From positions 1 through 64,000 of the forward strand of contig JAJBVD010000078.1 in the NCBI GenBank assembly GCA_020859985.1: DNA of 64,000 nt, read 5' to 3'. This document shows, in pieces, positions 1-7,919 of this stretch. A program made the position numbers and the translations under genes. The stretch is from Clostridiales bacterium (GTDB lineage Bacteria; Bacillota; Clostridia; Lachnospirales; Lachnospiraceae). The notes beneath the pieces are model-generated. The model was not told the DNA's origin. It made no database searches and saw only the letters and a program-made list of their open reading frames with translations. Every line of letters begins with the position of its first letter. Position 1 is the stretch's first letter.

Positions 1-365
1 TCGCGAAGGAGGCGGATTTCTTCTGCTTCGGCACGAACGATCTGACGCAGATGTGCTACGGCTTCTCCCGCGACGACGCGAGCAAGTTCCTGACCTCCTA
101 CTATGACGCAAAGATCTTCGAGAACGACCCGTTTGCGAAGCTCGACCAGAACGGCGTCGGCAAGCTGATGGAGATGGCGATCGAGCTTGGCCGTCCGGTG
201 AACCCGGATCTGCACTTCGGCATCTGCGGCGAGCACGGCGGCGATCCGTCTTCCGTAGAGTATTGCCACAAGATCGGTCTCGATTATGTATCCTGCTCAC
301 CGTTCCGCGTACCGATCGCGAGACTGGCAGCGGCGCAGGCAGCGATTGCGGAGAGAAATGCGTGA
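1..365 (+). CDS. ppdK: Pyruvate, phosphate dikinase, C-terminal end (partial)
   Basis: The reading frame is open from the window edge (first full codon at 3) to the TGA at 363-365, so only about 120 C-terminal residues are present. The protein reads [20 protein letters not shown] and later [14 protein letters not shown], both diagnostic of the PEP/pyruvate-binding TIM-barrel of PpdK. The enzyme interconverts pyruvate, ATP and phosphate with PEP, AMP and pyrophosphate in the cytoplasm, and in anaerobic clostridia it serves pyrophosphate-linked glycolysis. The cysteine of the [10 protein letters not shown] segment corresponds to the family's catalytic acid residue. The C-terminus is intact and is followed by a terminator at about 452. 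Confidence 0.95.
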   Translation, partial: AKEADFFCFGTNDLTQMCYGFSRDDASKFLTSYYDAKIFENDPFAKLDQNGVGKLMEMAIELGRPVNPDLHFGICGEHGGDPSSVEYCHKIGLDYVSCSPFRVPIARLAAAQAAIAERNA

Positions 366-451
366 GATGTTTACAGAGGATTGATTGATCCGAAAAAGCT
401 GTGAGTTACTGAGCTTCTAAAGATAAGATACACGGAATTACGAAAGAGAAA

Positions 452-488
452 GTCCGGTTGCCTTTCATGGGTGGCCGGGCTTTTATCT
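452..488 (+). terminator. Rho-independent terminator after ppdK
   Basis: An 11-bp stem including several G-U pairs (arm GTCCGGTTGCC at 452-462, partner ending at 480) encloses a loop of about 6-7 nt and is followed directly by TTTTATCTTT. It lies about 90 bases past the ppdK stop and just before the promoter of the next gene. Confidence 0.75.
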
Positions 489-494
489 TTTGTA

Positions 495-522
495 TTGACA
501 GAAGAAAAAAATGTGATAAACT
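495..522 (+). promoter_or_regulatory. Sigma-A-type promoter for the MATE gene
   Basis: A perfect -35 box TTGACA (495-500) is separated by 16 bases from TAAACT (517-522). It sits after the ppdK terminator and about 120 bases upstream of the MATE start. The -10 box matches the consensus at four of six positions, so this is a sequence-based prediction only. Confidence 0.5.
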
Positions 523-641
523 GTAGCCGGATTATCGCCGGAGGAGCGGCGAAAAAGTAAGAAGCAGCTGATATGCCGGAAGGGAAAACGGGAAAGAGTA
601 TGGGACAGCTGTGAAGAAAGATATGCGGGAGGATAAAACGC

Positions 642-2015
642 GTGGGAAACAACAATAAGAATATGCTCCATCAAAGGACGATGGATATGACTCAGGGGCC
701 CCTGTCAGGGAAGCTCCTGATTTTTACGCTGCCGGTTATGCTGGCCGGTATTCTGCAGCTGCTGTTTAATGCAGCGGATATCATTGTGGTGGGAAGGCTT
801 GCGGGGAGCAATTCTCTGGCGGCGGTCGGTTCAAACGGAGCGCTGATCAATCTGATCGTGAACCTTCTGATCGGCCTTTCTGTCGGTTCGGGCGTGGCGA
901 CGGCCTATTTCTTCGGCGCACAGGAGATGGATCAGGTGAAGGAGACGATTCACACGTCCATCGCGATCAGCCTGCTGGGCGGCGTGGTGACCGCGTTTGC
1001 CGGAATCGTTTTAAGCCCCATCCTGCTGCGGATGATGGCGACGCCTGACAGCATCATCGGCCTGTCACAGCTGTATCTTCGGATTTATTTTCTGGGGATG
1101 CCGTCCATGGCGGTATACAATTTCGGAAGTGCAATCCTCCGCTCCCTGGGGGATACCAGACGGCCGCTCTATTATCTGATCATCGCGGGTCTGATTAATA
1201 TTGTACTGAATGTTACTCTGGTCGCGGTATTCCATCTGGACGTGGCGGGCGTCGCGATTGCGACGGTGGTTTCACAGACGGTTTCTGCACTGCTGGTGCT
1301 GCGCTGCCTGACACAGCTGGAGCCGGAGATGAATCTTGAATGGAAAAAGGTCCGGATTTCCCGTCCTAAGCTGATGCGTATCATGAGGGTCGGTCTGCCC
1401 GCGGGACTGCAGTCTACGGTTTTTTCCCTGTCGAATGTGCTGATCCAGTCCTCTGTGAACAGCTTCGGCGAAGTGGCTGTCGCGGGGAATTCAGCCGCGG
1501 GGAATATTGAGGGATTTATTTATATTGCAATGAATTCTTTTTATCAGGCTGCACAGACCTTCACCAGCCAGAATGTCGGTGCGCGCAAATTCGACCGGAT
1601 CGGCAAGGTATTTCTGCGCTGTTTCCTGATGGTGGCTGCGACCGGTCTGATCCTCGGACAGCTGGCATACCGGCTGGGAGATGTCCTCCTCGGAATCTAT
1701 CTGCCCGGGGATGCGGCAGCGATTGAATTTGGCGTGATGAGATTAGCGGTGATTGCCACTACGTATTGTCTTTGCGGCATTATGGAGGTAGTGTCAGGCG
1801 AACTTCGCGGCATGGGAGAATCCGTTCTGCCGATGATCGTCTCTCTGCTCGGCTCCTGTGTGCTCCGCATCATCTGGATTTATACGATATTTGCCTCACA
1901 TCACACGCTGACAGTATTGTATCTTTCCTATCCGGTTTCCTGGATTGTTACGGAAACGGTGCATCTGATCTGCTATTTTTACGTAAAGCGGAGGCTGATT
2001 CGAAGTTATGAATGA
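642..2015 (+). CDS. MATE family efflux transporter
   Basis: The 457-residue membrane protein has the family's usual length and about 12 hydrophobic segments in two repeats. Characteristic segments are MTQGPLSGKLLIFTLPVMLAG near the N-terminus, FNAADIIVVGRLAGSNSLAAVG, and the mid-protein VGLPAGLQSTVFSLSNVLIQS. MATE proteins export cationic drugs or metabolites in exchange for Na+ or H+. The start is a GTG with GGGAGG at 627-632, nine bases upstream; nearby ATGs lack a comparable site. The gene has its own promoter and stands alone. Its substrate cannot be told from the sequence. A second MATE gene lies at 48.3 kb. Confidence 0.92.
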   Translation: MGNNNKNMLHQRTMDMTQGPLSGKLLIFTLPVMLAGILQLLFNAADIIVVGRLAGSNSLAAVGSNGALINLIVNLLIGLSVGSGVATAYFFGAQEMDQVKETIHTSIAISLLGGVVTAFAGIVLSPILLRMMATPDSIIGLSQLYLRIYFLGMPSMAVYNFGSAILRSLGDTRRPLYYLIIAGLINIVLNVTLVAVFHLDVAGVAIATVVSQTVSALLVLRCLTQLEPEMNLEWKKVRISRPKLMRIMRVGLPAGLQSTVFSLSNVLIQSSVNSFGEVAVAGNSAAGNIEGFIYIAMNSFYQAAQTFTSQNVGARKFDRIGKVFLRCFLMVAATGLILGQLAYRLGDVLLGIYLPGDAAAIEFGVMRLAVIATTYCLCGIMEVVSGELRGMGESVLPMIVSLLGSCVLRIIWIYTIFASHHTLTVLYLSYPVSWIVTETVHLICYFYVKRRLIRSYE

Positions 2016-2118
2016 CAGATGGTAACTGTTCGGCTACTGAATGGTTACGGCAGATGCTAACTTTTCAACAGCTGAATAGTTACGACAGATGCTGACTGTT
2101 CCGCAATGGAATAGTTAT
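2014..2118 (+). repeat. Three tandem 35-bp hairpin repeats
   Basis: Three head-to-tail units (2014-2048, 2049-2083, 2084-2118), each exactly 35 bases, begin G(A/G)CAGATG and end AATRGTTA(C/T). Within each unit two roughly 10-base arms around a 7-base loop can pair. Unit 1 pairs GTAACTGTTC with GAATGGTTAC, using G-U pairs where the arms differ. The first unit starts at the last bases of the MATE stop. The array is related to the single 27-bp palindromes at 27674, 37039 and 54049. Confidence 0.75.
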
Positions 2119-2137
2119 GATAGATATTACTTCTGAC

Positions 2138-2166
2138 TTGACTTTTATGTGCCCGCTCTTTATACT
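2138..2166 (+). promoter_or_regulatory. Sigma-A-type promoter for the aquaporin gene
   Basis: TTGACT (2138-2143), a 17-base spacer and TATACT (2161-2166) form a near-consensus promoter. It would give a leader of about 130 bases before the start at 2304. The leader contains a hairpin with 7-bp arms GCGCTGC/GCAGCGC (around 2232-2262). No known riboswitch was recognised. Confidence 0.6.
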
Positions 2167-2303
2167 GAATTTGTTGGGAACGGGTAATTGTGAACCACGT
2201 GAAAGGCGGAGCAGTTGCACGTACAGTTGGAGCGCTGCCGGAGAATGCGAATGTGCAGCGCCCGGGTTCTATGCGCTAAATGATGCGCAAGGAGGTATGT
2301 TTT

Positions 2304-2972
2304 ATGGAGAACATGAAGAAGTATCTTGCTGAAATGATCGGCACGTGTGTGCTCGTCACCTTTGGCTGTGGGACGGCGGTCGCGGTCGGCTGCTCCAGTG
2401 AGGCGGGAAGCGGCTATCTGCTGACAGCACTCGCGTTTGGTCTTGTGATCGTCGCGATGGCTTACAGCATCGGAAATATTTCCGGTTGCCATATCAATCC
2501 GGCGGTTTCGATTGCCATGCTGATCCGCGGACAGCTGAGTGTTACGGATTTTATCGGCTATGTGGTTTCTCAGCTGATCGGTTCTGCGATCGGATGTGTC
2601 ATTCTCGGTATCGTATTTGGCTTTGACTGCGGATTTGGCGCGAACCAGATTCAGGAGGGCTGGACGAACGGCTCGGTACCGGCAGCACTGCTGGTGGAGA
2701 TCGTTCTGACCTTTGTGTTTGTGATCGCGATCATTGGTGTGACCAGTAAGGTAGAGAACAGCGCGGTCTCCGGACTGGTGATCGGCCTGACTCTGACCCT
2801 GGTACATATCCTTGGCATCGCTCTGACCGGTACCTCTGTGAACCCGGCGAGAAGCCTGATGCCGGCACTTTTTGCAGGCGGTACGGCACTTTTGCAGGTC
2901 TGGATCTTCATTGTTGGTCCATTGATCGGCGGTGCGCTGGCGGCAGTGGTTTATGGATTCCTTGAAGACTGA
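2304..2972 (+). CDS. Aquaporin (MIP family channel)
   Basis: The 222-residue protein has six hydrophobic segments and the two half-helix signatures of the family, HINPAVS (NPA at residues 65-67) and SVNPARS (NPA at 180-182). The residue after the second NPAR is Ser, as in water-selective AqpZ-type channels, whereas glycerol facilitators usually have Asp. A water channel is therefore more likely than a glycerol channel, although small neutral solutes remain possible. ATG 2304 is preferred because AAGGAGG lies at 2288-2294; in-frame ATGs at 2280 and 2283 would have no ribosome site. The gene is monocistronic, between its own promoter and a strong terminator. Confidence 0.92.
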   Translation: MENMKKYLAEMIGTCVLVTFGCGTAVAVGCSSEAGSGYLLTALAFGLVIVAMAYSIGNISGCHINPAVSIAMLIRGQLSVTDFIGYVVSQLIGSAIGCVILGIVFGFDCGFGANQIQEGWTNGSVPAALLVEIVLTFVFVIAIIGVTSKVENSAVSGLVIGLTLTLVHILGIALTGTSVNPARSLMPALFAGGTALLQVWIFIVGPLIGGALAAVVYGFLED

Positions 2973-3088
2973 TTTTATACCAGAGTACTTATTGTAATTG
3001 TAAACGACGTAAATTGTTTCAGGCGCACGGCTGCGACAGGAAATGAGCGGCGTTACAACGGTTTTTGATTTGCCGGTATGAGGAAAAA

Positions 3089-3125
3089 GGAAAAGCGGAG
3101 GGTCGAGTGCTCTCCGCTTTTTTGT
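3089..3125 (+). terminator. Rho-independent terminator after the aquaporin gene
   Basis: The arms AAAAGCGGAG and CTCCGCTTTT enclose about ten bases and are followed by a T run. Confidence 0.8.
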
Positions 3126-3212
3126 GCGCCTGGCTACGCACGGAATTTAGGCGGCTCTGCGGCCCGCGGGACTGAGTTCCGTTTTGGGAGTCCGGCTTTG
3201 GTTCTAATTGAA

Positions 3213-3226
3213 TGCAAACGTTTGCG
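3213..3226 (+). promoter_or_regulatory. LacI-family operator, upstream copy
   Basis: A perfect 12-bp palindrome GCAAACGTTTGC (3214-3225) has the central CG and flanking A/T pattern of LacI/CcpA-family operators. It lies just upstream of the predicted ssuA promoter and is repeated 239 bases downstream inside the gene. Confidence 0.65.
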
Positions 3227-3236
3227 TAAAAAGTTC

Positions 3237-3265
3237 TTTAAAAAATCCCGGTATTCGTGTATGAT
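3237..3265 (+). promoter_or_regulatory. Possible promoter of the ssuABC-like operon
   Basis: A weak -35 (TTTAAA) lies 17 bases before a good -10 (TATGAT, 3260-3265), between the two palindromic operators. The leader would be about 165 bases long. Confidence 0.35.
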
Positions 3266-3438
3266 GCACTTTATAAAAATATAGCTCTTCCTGAACGGAG
3301 AAAATCTGACAGACGGATCGAATAATATCGGCATCTGCGTTGACAGCAATGTAGTATCAGGTGCTTAATGGCGGATTTTGCAGATCAGGAGTATGCGCTG
3401 TGGTTTATGAAACAGGATGAATACAAAGGAGAATTCAT

Positions 3439-4521
3439 ATGAAGAAAAAGCATGCAAACGTTTGCACAAAAATCGCTGCCCTTCTGATTCTTGCCGGGCT
3501 GCTTACCGGGTGCGGTGCATCCGGCGATAACGATACAACATCCGGTTCAGATTCCTCATCCTCCACGTCGGAGGCAGAAGTCACTTCTTCCGCGGAGACA
3601 GTAGAAGTGCGCATGGCCTATTTTCCCAATATCACCCATGCGCAGGCATTGGTGATGAAGAATGAGGGCTCCCTGGAGGAAGCATTAGGAGACGGATATG
3701 ACGTGTCGTGGACGTCATTTACTGCCGGTTCCTCTGAAGTGGAAGCGCTTTTTGCGGAAGAGATTGATATCGGATATATCGGTCCCGTACCGGCAGTCAA
3801 CGGTAATGTCAAATCAGACGGAGACGTGATCGTGATTGCCAATGCGTCGAATGCAGGTGCAGTTCTGGTCGTGGGTGCGGATTCCGGGATATCTTCCGTG
3901 GCGGATTTGGACGGAAAGACCGTGGCAATCCCGCAGGTGGGCAATACCCAGCATCTCTGCCTTTTGAATCTGTTATCAGAAAATGACCTTTCACCGGTCT
4001 CCGAGGGCGGAACGGTAGAAGTCGTGGCGGTGGACAATTCCAATGTACAGAATATGTTTGACCAGGGAAGCATCGACGCGGCCCTTGTTCCGGAACCATG
4101 GGGCACGATCCTGACCGCTTCTGACAATATTGATCTGCTTCTGGATTATCAGGATATTTATCTGGACGGTGATTATCCGGTCGCGGTGGTCGTTGTGCGC
4201 AAGGATTTCCTGGAGGAATATCCGGAGGTAGTGGAAACGTTTTTGCAGGTGCACATTGACACCACGGACGCGATCAACGCGGATCTTAACGGCTCTGTGG
4301 AAGCGATGATCGAGGAGATTGAGACGGTCACCGGTACGGCCTACGATAAGGATGTGGTTTTAGGTTCGTTTGAAAAAACGGTAGTTACGACGGAACTCAA
4401 TGAGGACGCATTGTGGGAGTTCGCGCAGACCTCGTATGAGCAGGATTTTATCGATGAACTGCCGGACGAGGATGCGCTGACAGATCTTTCCATATTGGAG
4501 AGCCTGCAGGAAGCAGAGTAA
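3439..4521 (+). CDS. ABC transporter substrate-binding lipoprotein (SsuA/TauA/NMT1 type)
   Basis: The 360-residue protein starts with a lipoprotein signal ending in the lipobox LLTGC (Cys25), followed by a Ser/Thr/Asp-rich linker (about 28-55). The ligand-binding domain begins with VRMAYFPNITHAQALVMKNE and contains IDIGYIGPVPAVNG and IDAALVPEPWGT, typical of the NMT1/SsuA fold that binds sulfonates, nitrate, bicarbonate or thiamine precursors. It would capture the ligand outside the membrane for the permease and ATPase that follow. AAAGGAG lies seven bases or so before the ATG. Codons 5-9 form the perfect palindrome of the second LacI-type operator. The ligand is not known, and LacI-type control hints at something other than classical sulfur starvation. 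Confidence 0.88.
   Translation: MKKKHANVCTKIAALLILAGLLTGCGASGDNDTTSGSDSSSSTSEAEVTSSAETVEVRMAYFPNITHAQALVMKNEGSLEEALGDGYDVSWTSFTAGSSEVEALFAEEIDIGYIGPVPAVNGNVKSDGDVIVIANASNAGAVLVVGADSGISSVADLDGKTVAIPQVGNTQHLCLLNLLSENDLSPVSEGGTVEVVAVDNSNVQNMFDQGSIDAALVPEPWGTILTASDNIDLLLDYQDIYLDGDYPVAVVVVRKDFLEEYPEVVETFLQVHIDTTDAINADLNGSVEAMIEEIETVTGTAYDKDVVLGSFEKTVVTTELNEDALWEFAQTSYEQDFIDELPDEDALTDLSILESLQEAE
3453..3466 (+). promoter_or_regulatory. LacI-family operator inside the ssuA-like coding sequence
   Basis: The perfect 14-bp palindrome TGCAAACGTTTGCA lies in the first codons of the substrate-binding protein. It shares the 12-base core of the upstream operator at 3214-3225. The centre-to-centre distance of 240 bases would permit DNA looping by a tetrameric or bridged repressor. 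Confidence 0.65.
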
Positions 4522-4577
4522 AGTGTTGATGCTGACATCCGCAGGAAGAAATTATATACAAAGGGGATATCGTAATC

Positions 4578-5348
4578 ATGTCACTGGAATTGAAAAATAT
4601 CACCCGTTCTTTTGAAGGCTCAGTCAGGGAGACGCTGAAGGAGATCACACTGACTGTGGAGGACGGAGAGTTTGTCTGCCTGGTAGGCCCATCGGGCTGC
4701 GGGAAATCCACACTTCTGAATATCATCGCCGGACTCGATCGGCCAACTTCGGGAGAGCTTCTTATGAACGGCACACCGATTACCGGGCCGGGTGCGGACC
4801 GCGCCATGATGTTTCAGGAGCATGCGCTCTACCCATGGCTGAATGTGATCGACAATGTAAAATTCGGCATGAAGCTTGCAAAGGTGCCAAAGGAAGAGCA
4901 GGACCGCCGCGCGGAGCACTATCTGAAAATGGTGCGTCTGTGGGAATTCCGCGAGTACCGGATCCATGAGATTTCCGGAGGAATGAAACAGCGGACGGCG
5001 CTTGCGCGGGCATTGTGCCTGAACAGCCCTGTGCTTCTGATGGACGAGCCGTTTTCCGCGCTGGACAAGCAGACGACAAACAAGCTGCGCTCGGATCTGG
5101 AGCAGATCTGGGAGGAGACGAAGAAGACGATCGTCTTTGTCACGCACAGCGTGGAGGAGGCAGTGTTTCTGGCGGACCGGATCGTAGTTCTTTCAGACAA
5201 TCCGGGCTGCATCAAAGATATTTTCACGGTAGATTTGCCGAGACCGCGGGAGATTGATTCTCCGGAATTTCTGGCCGTGCGCCATAAGATATTATCCTGC
5301 GTAGAGAGGGAGGTGGAGAAGCTTGCAAAAGAAGAATACGATCAATAA
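4578..5348 (+). CDS. ABC transporter ATP-binding protein (SsuB/TauB type)
   Basis: This 256-residue ATPase carries a Walker A GPSGCGKST (37-45), an ABC signature ISGGMKQR (about 132-139), a Walker B VLLMDEPFSALD around residue 155, and the H-loop FVTHSVEEA. It is the cytoplasmic motor of the importer encoded with the lipoprotein at 3439 and the permease at 5323. The Q-loop region MFQEHALYPW matches the nitrate/sulfonate/taurine subfamily. The gene follows the lipoprotein by about 55 bases with AAGGGGATATC upstream, and its 3' end overlaps the permease start by 26 bases, which suggests translational coupling. Confidence 0.93.
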   Translation: MSLELKNITRSFEGSVRETLKEITLTVEDGEFVCLVGPSGCGKSTLLNIIAGLDRPTSGELLMNGTPITGPGADRAMMFQEHALYPWLNVIDNVKFGMKLAKVPKEEQDRRAEHYLKMVRLWEFREYRIHEISGGMKQRTALARALCLNSPVLLMDEPFSALDKQTTNKLRSDLEQIWEETKKTIVFVTHSVEEAVFLADRIVVLSDNPGCIKDIFTVDLPRPREIDSPEFLAVRHKILSCVEREVEKLAKEEYDQ

Positions 5349-6105
5349 AATTCTTTCGGGCATTTGTTTTTATGTAGTGCTGATCATTCTCTGGCAGGTC
5401 ATCTACACCCTCGGCACCGGGCCGCTCGGCTGGTGGAAATCCTATGCCATGCCATCTCCGCTCGGAGTGGTGGAGAGCCTCGAAAAGCTGATTATAAAAG
5501 GCACTCTCTGGCAGGCAGTGATCTACAGCCTGCGGCGTGTGGTCATTGGCTTTGCGCTGTCACTGCTGATCGGAACTGTACTGGGACTTTTGATTTCCTC
5601 CTTTTCATTTTTAAACCGCAATTTAAAGCCGCTGATGAATGGATTCCAGTCGCTCCCCAGTGTCTGCTGGGTGCCGTTCGCCATCCTCTGGTTTGGTCTG
5701 GATGAGTCGGCTATTCTGTTTGTCGTGGTCATCGGCTCCACGTTCAGTGTAGCGCTGGCGATTGAAAATGCCATCCAGACGATTCCCCCCATCTACAAAA
5801 GGGCGGCGGCGACCATGGGAGCCGGAAAGCTTCAGATGTACACCAACGTAATTTTCCCCGCGGCGCTGCCGGGCTTTCTGGCGGGACTGCGGCAGTCCTG
5901 GTCATTTGCCTGGAGAGCGCTGATGTCGGGCGAGGTCATGTCCGCCTACGTCGGTCTGGGCTATACGCTGATGGCCGGACGAGATATGGCAGACATCAAT
6001 CAGGTGATGGCGGTGATGCTGGTCATTATCCTGATCGGAATCCTCATCGACCGCCTGGTATTCTCTACGCTGGAGCGGCGCATTTTAAAGAAGCGGGGGC
6101 TGTAA
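5323..6105 (+). CDS. ABC transporter permease (SsuC/TauC type)
   Basis: The 260-residue protein has about six membrane segments and the binding-protein-dependent permease signature around KRAAATMGAGKLQMYTNVIF, the EAA loop that contacts the ATPase. It forms the membrane channel of the importer with the two preceding genes. The chosen start is TTG 5323, seven bases after AGGGAGGTGG; no in-frame ATG exists near enough to keep the first membrane segment intact. The gene overlaps the ATPase gene by 26 bases and ends the operon, followed by a terminator at about 6193. Confidence 0.9.
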   Translation: MQKKNTINKILSGICFYVVLIILWQVIYTLGTGPLGWWKSYAMPSPLGVVESLEKLIIKGTLWQAVIYSLRRVVIGFALSLLIGTVLGLLISSFSFLNRNLKPLMNGFQSLPSVCWVPFAILWFGLDESAILFVVVIGSTFSVALAIENAIQTIPPIYKRAAATMGAGKLQMYTNVIFPAALPGFLAGLRQSWSFAWRALMSGEVMSAYVGLGYTLMAGRDMADINQVMAVMLVIILIGILIDRLVFSTLERRILKKRGL

Positions 6106-6192
6106 AATACAGGACACATCCGTACGATCGTTTGTTGGGACTCTCTGAGGCTATATCTGGTTCGGGGATGCCTTGCCATAAAAGCGAATTAT

Positions 6193-6227
6193 GAGCGCTC
6201 CGCTTCGGCGGGGCGTTTTCTTTTTTA
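6193..6227 (+). terminator. Rho-independent terminator of the ssuABC-like operon
   Basis: A 9-bp G+C-rich stem (GCGCTCCGC / GCGGGGCGT) with a TTCG loop is followed by TTTTCTTTTTTA. Confidence 0.85.
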
Positions 6228-6337
6228 TTTACTACTCCCCAAAATGGATAGAGTGTGGTAGAATCATTAGGAAAATATATTTTGCAGGGGAAAGATAATA
6301 CGAAATAGGATTCGGGATAAAAGATCGGAGGATCGCT

Positions 6338-6823
6338 ATGGCAGGAAAACGTGAGAATTATATCACCTGGGATGAATATTTTATGGCAGTGGCAAAGCTG
6401 GCCGGTATGCGTTCAAAGGACCCGAACTCGCAGGTGGGGACCTGCATCGTCAGCGAGGATAACAAAATCCTGTCGATGGGCTACAACGGATTCCCCATGG
6501 GTTGCTCGGATGATGAATTCCCGTGGGAGCGAGAGGGAGACGAAGCAGCTACGAAATATCCTTATGTGGTACACAGCGAGTTGAATGCGATTCTCAATTA
6601 CCGCGGCGGCAGCCTGGAAGGTGCCAAGCTGTATGTTTCCCTGTTTCCGTGCAATGAATGCGCAAAAGCCATCATTCAGGCCGGAATCAAGACGGTGGTC
6701 TATGATGACGATAAGTATGAGGGTACGCTTTCCGTTCTGGCATCCAAACGTATGATGGATGCCGCTGGGGTGCGCTATTACCGCTACCAGAGGAGCGGGA
6801 GAGAGCTGCAGATCACAGTATAA
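6338..6823 (+). CDS. dCMP deaminase family protein (ComEB-like)
   Basis: The 161-residue protein has a complete cytidine/deoxycytidylate deaminase zinc site: HSE (His79, catalytic Glu81) and PCNEC (Cys105, Cys108). The N-terminal part (SKDPNSQVGTCIV) is typical of dCMP deaminases, which convert dCMP to dUMP for thymidylate synthesis; the B. subtilis homologue is the competence-operon protein ComEB. CGGAGG precedes the ATG. It is probably co-transcribed with the exonuclease that begins 12 bases after its stop. Confidence 0.9.
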   Translation: MAGKRENYITWDEYFMAVAKLAGMRSKDPNSQVGTCIVSEDNKILSMGYNGFPMGCSDDEFPWEREGDEAATKYPYVVHSELNAILNYRGGSLEGAKLYVSLFPCNECAKAIIQAGIKTVVYDDDKYEGTLSVLASKRMMDAAGVRYYRYQRSGRELQITV

Positions 6824-6835
6824 AGAGGAGGAACT

Positions 6836-7783
6836 ATGAAATTTATCAATACATTTCGCGAGGGCGACAAAATCAATGAGATTTACCTGTGCAAATACAA
6901 GCAATCCGCGACTGCGAAAAACGGCAAGCTTTATGAAAATGTAGTTTTGCAGGATAAGACCGGCACGATCGACGCGAAGATCTGGGATCCGAATTCGTCC
7001 GGAATTGAGGAATTCGGCGTGTTGGATTATGTTTTTGTGAGCGGCGACATTTCCAATTTTCAGGGAACGCTGCAGATGAGCATCCGCCGTGCCCGCAAAG
7101 CACAGGAGTCCGAGTATGTGGCTGCGGATTACCTTCCGGTCAGCGAGAAAAACATCGATGAGATGTACGAAGAGCTTTTAGGATATGTGCGTCAGGTTGA
7201 GAATCCGTATCTTCAGAAGCTGCTCCAGATGTATTTTGTGGATAACGAAGCCTTTATCATTGCTTTCAAAAATCATTCGGCGGCCAAGACCGTGCATCAC
7301 AGCTTTGTAGGCGGCCTGCTGGAGCACACGCTCAGCGTCGTAAAGCTCTGCGATTTTTATGTAAAGCAGTACCCGTTCCTGCGAAAAGACCTTTTATTTA
7401 CTGCGGCGCTTTTCCACGACGTCGGGAAGCTGAAAGAGATTTCCAATTTCCCGGAAAACGATTACACCGACGACGGACAGCTCCTCGGCCACATCGTCAT
7501 GGGCAGCGAACTGGTTGGCTTCGGCTGCCGCCACATCAAAGGCTTTCCCAAAAAACTGATGAGCGAGCTGCAGCACTGCATTCTGGCACACCACGGTGAG
7601 CTTGAATACGGTTCTCCCAAAAAGCCCGCGCTCGCGGAGGCCCTGGCGCTCAACTACGCGGACGACACGGACGCCAAGCTGGAGACCATGCGCGAGGTTC
7701 TGAAAAACGCCGGAGACAACAACGAATGGCTCGGCTACAACCGGCTGTTTGAGTCGAATCTGAGAAAGACGTCGGAGTTCTGA
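6836..7783 (+). CDS. YhaM-type 3'-5' exoribonuclease (OB fold plus HD domain)
   Basis: The 315-residue protein has an N-terminal OB-fold part (about 15-100, including LQDKTGTIDAKIWD) and a metal-dependent HD phosphohydrolase domain with HHSFVGGLLEHT and LFHDVGK (His194, Asp195). This architecture and length match B. subtilis YhaM, a 3'-5' exonuclease acting on RNA and single-stranded DNA. The start is supported by AGAGGAGG eight bases upstream. The function is inferred from the family; the nucleic acid substrate here is untested. Confidence 0.9.
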   Translation: MKFINTFREGDKINEIYLCKYKQSATAKNGKLYENVVLQDKTGTIDAKIWDPNSSGIEEFGVLDYVFVSGDISNFQGTLQMSIRRARKAQESEYVAADYLPVSEKNIDEMYEELLGYVRQVENPYLQKLLQMYFVDNEAFIIAFKNHSAAKTVHHSFVGGLLEHTLSVVKLCDFYVKQYPFLRKDLLFTAALFHDVGKLKEISNFPENDYTDDGQLLGHIVMGSELVGFGCRHIKGFPKKLMSELQHCILAHHGELEYGSPKKPALAEALALNYADDTDAKLETMREVLKNAGDNNEWLGYNRLFESNLRKTSEF

Positions 7784-7919
7784 ACCTGATATCTGGAATG
7801 GTCATATGCGTTTAGCTGTTGCAGACAGAATAAGAAAATGCATATGAATGTTAAGACAGTCGAAAGAATATGTATCGGCCAGATGGCGCGGGCGTATAGA
7901 GTGAAAAGATAGGGCATAT

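Noticed and set aside
3078..3284. Open frame of 68 codons between the aquaporin terminator and ssuA
   Set aside because: It runs through the terminator hairpin and the palindromic operator, has no ribosome site and resembles no protein.
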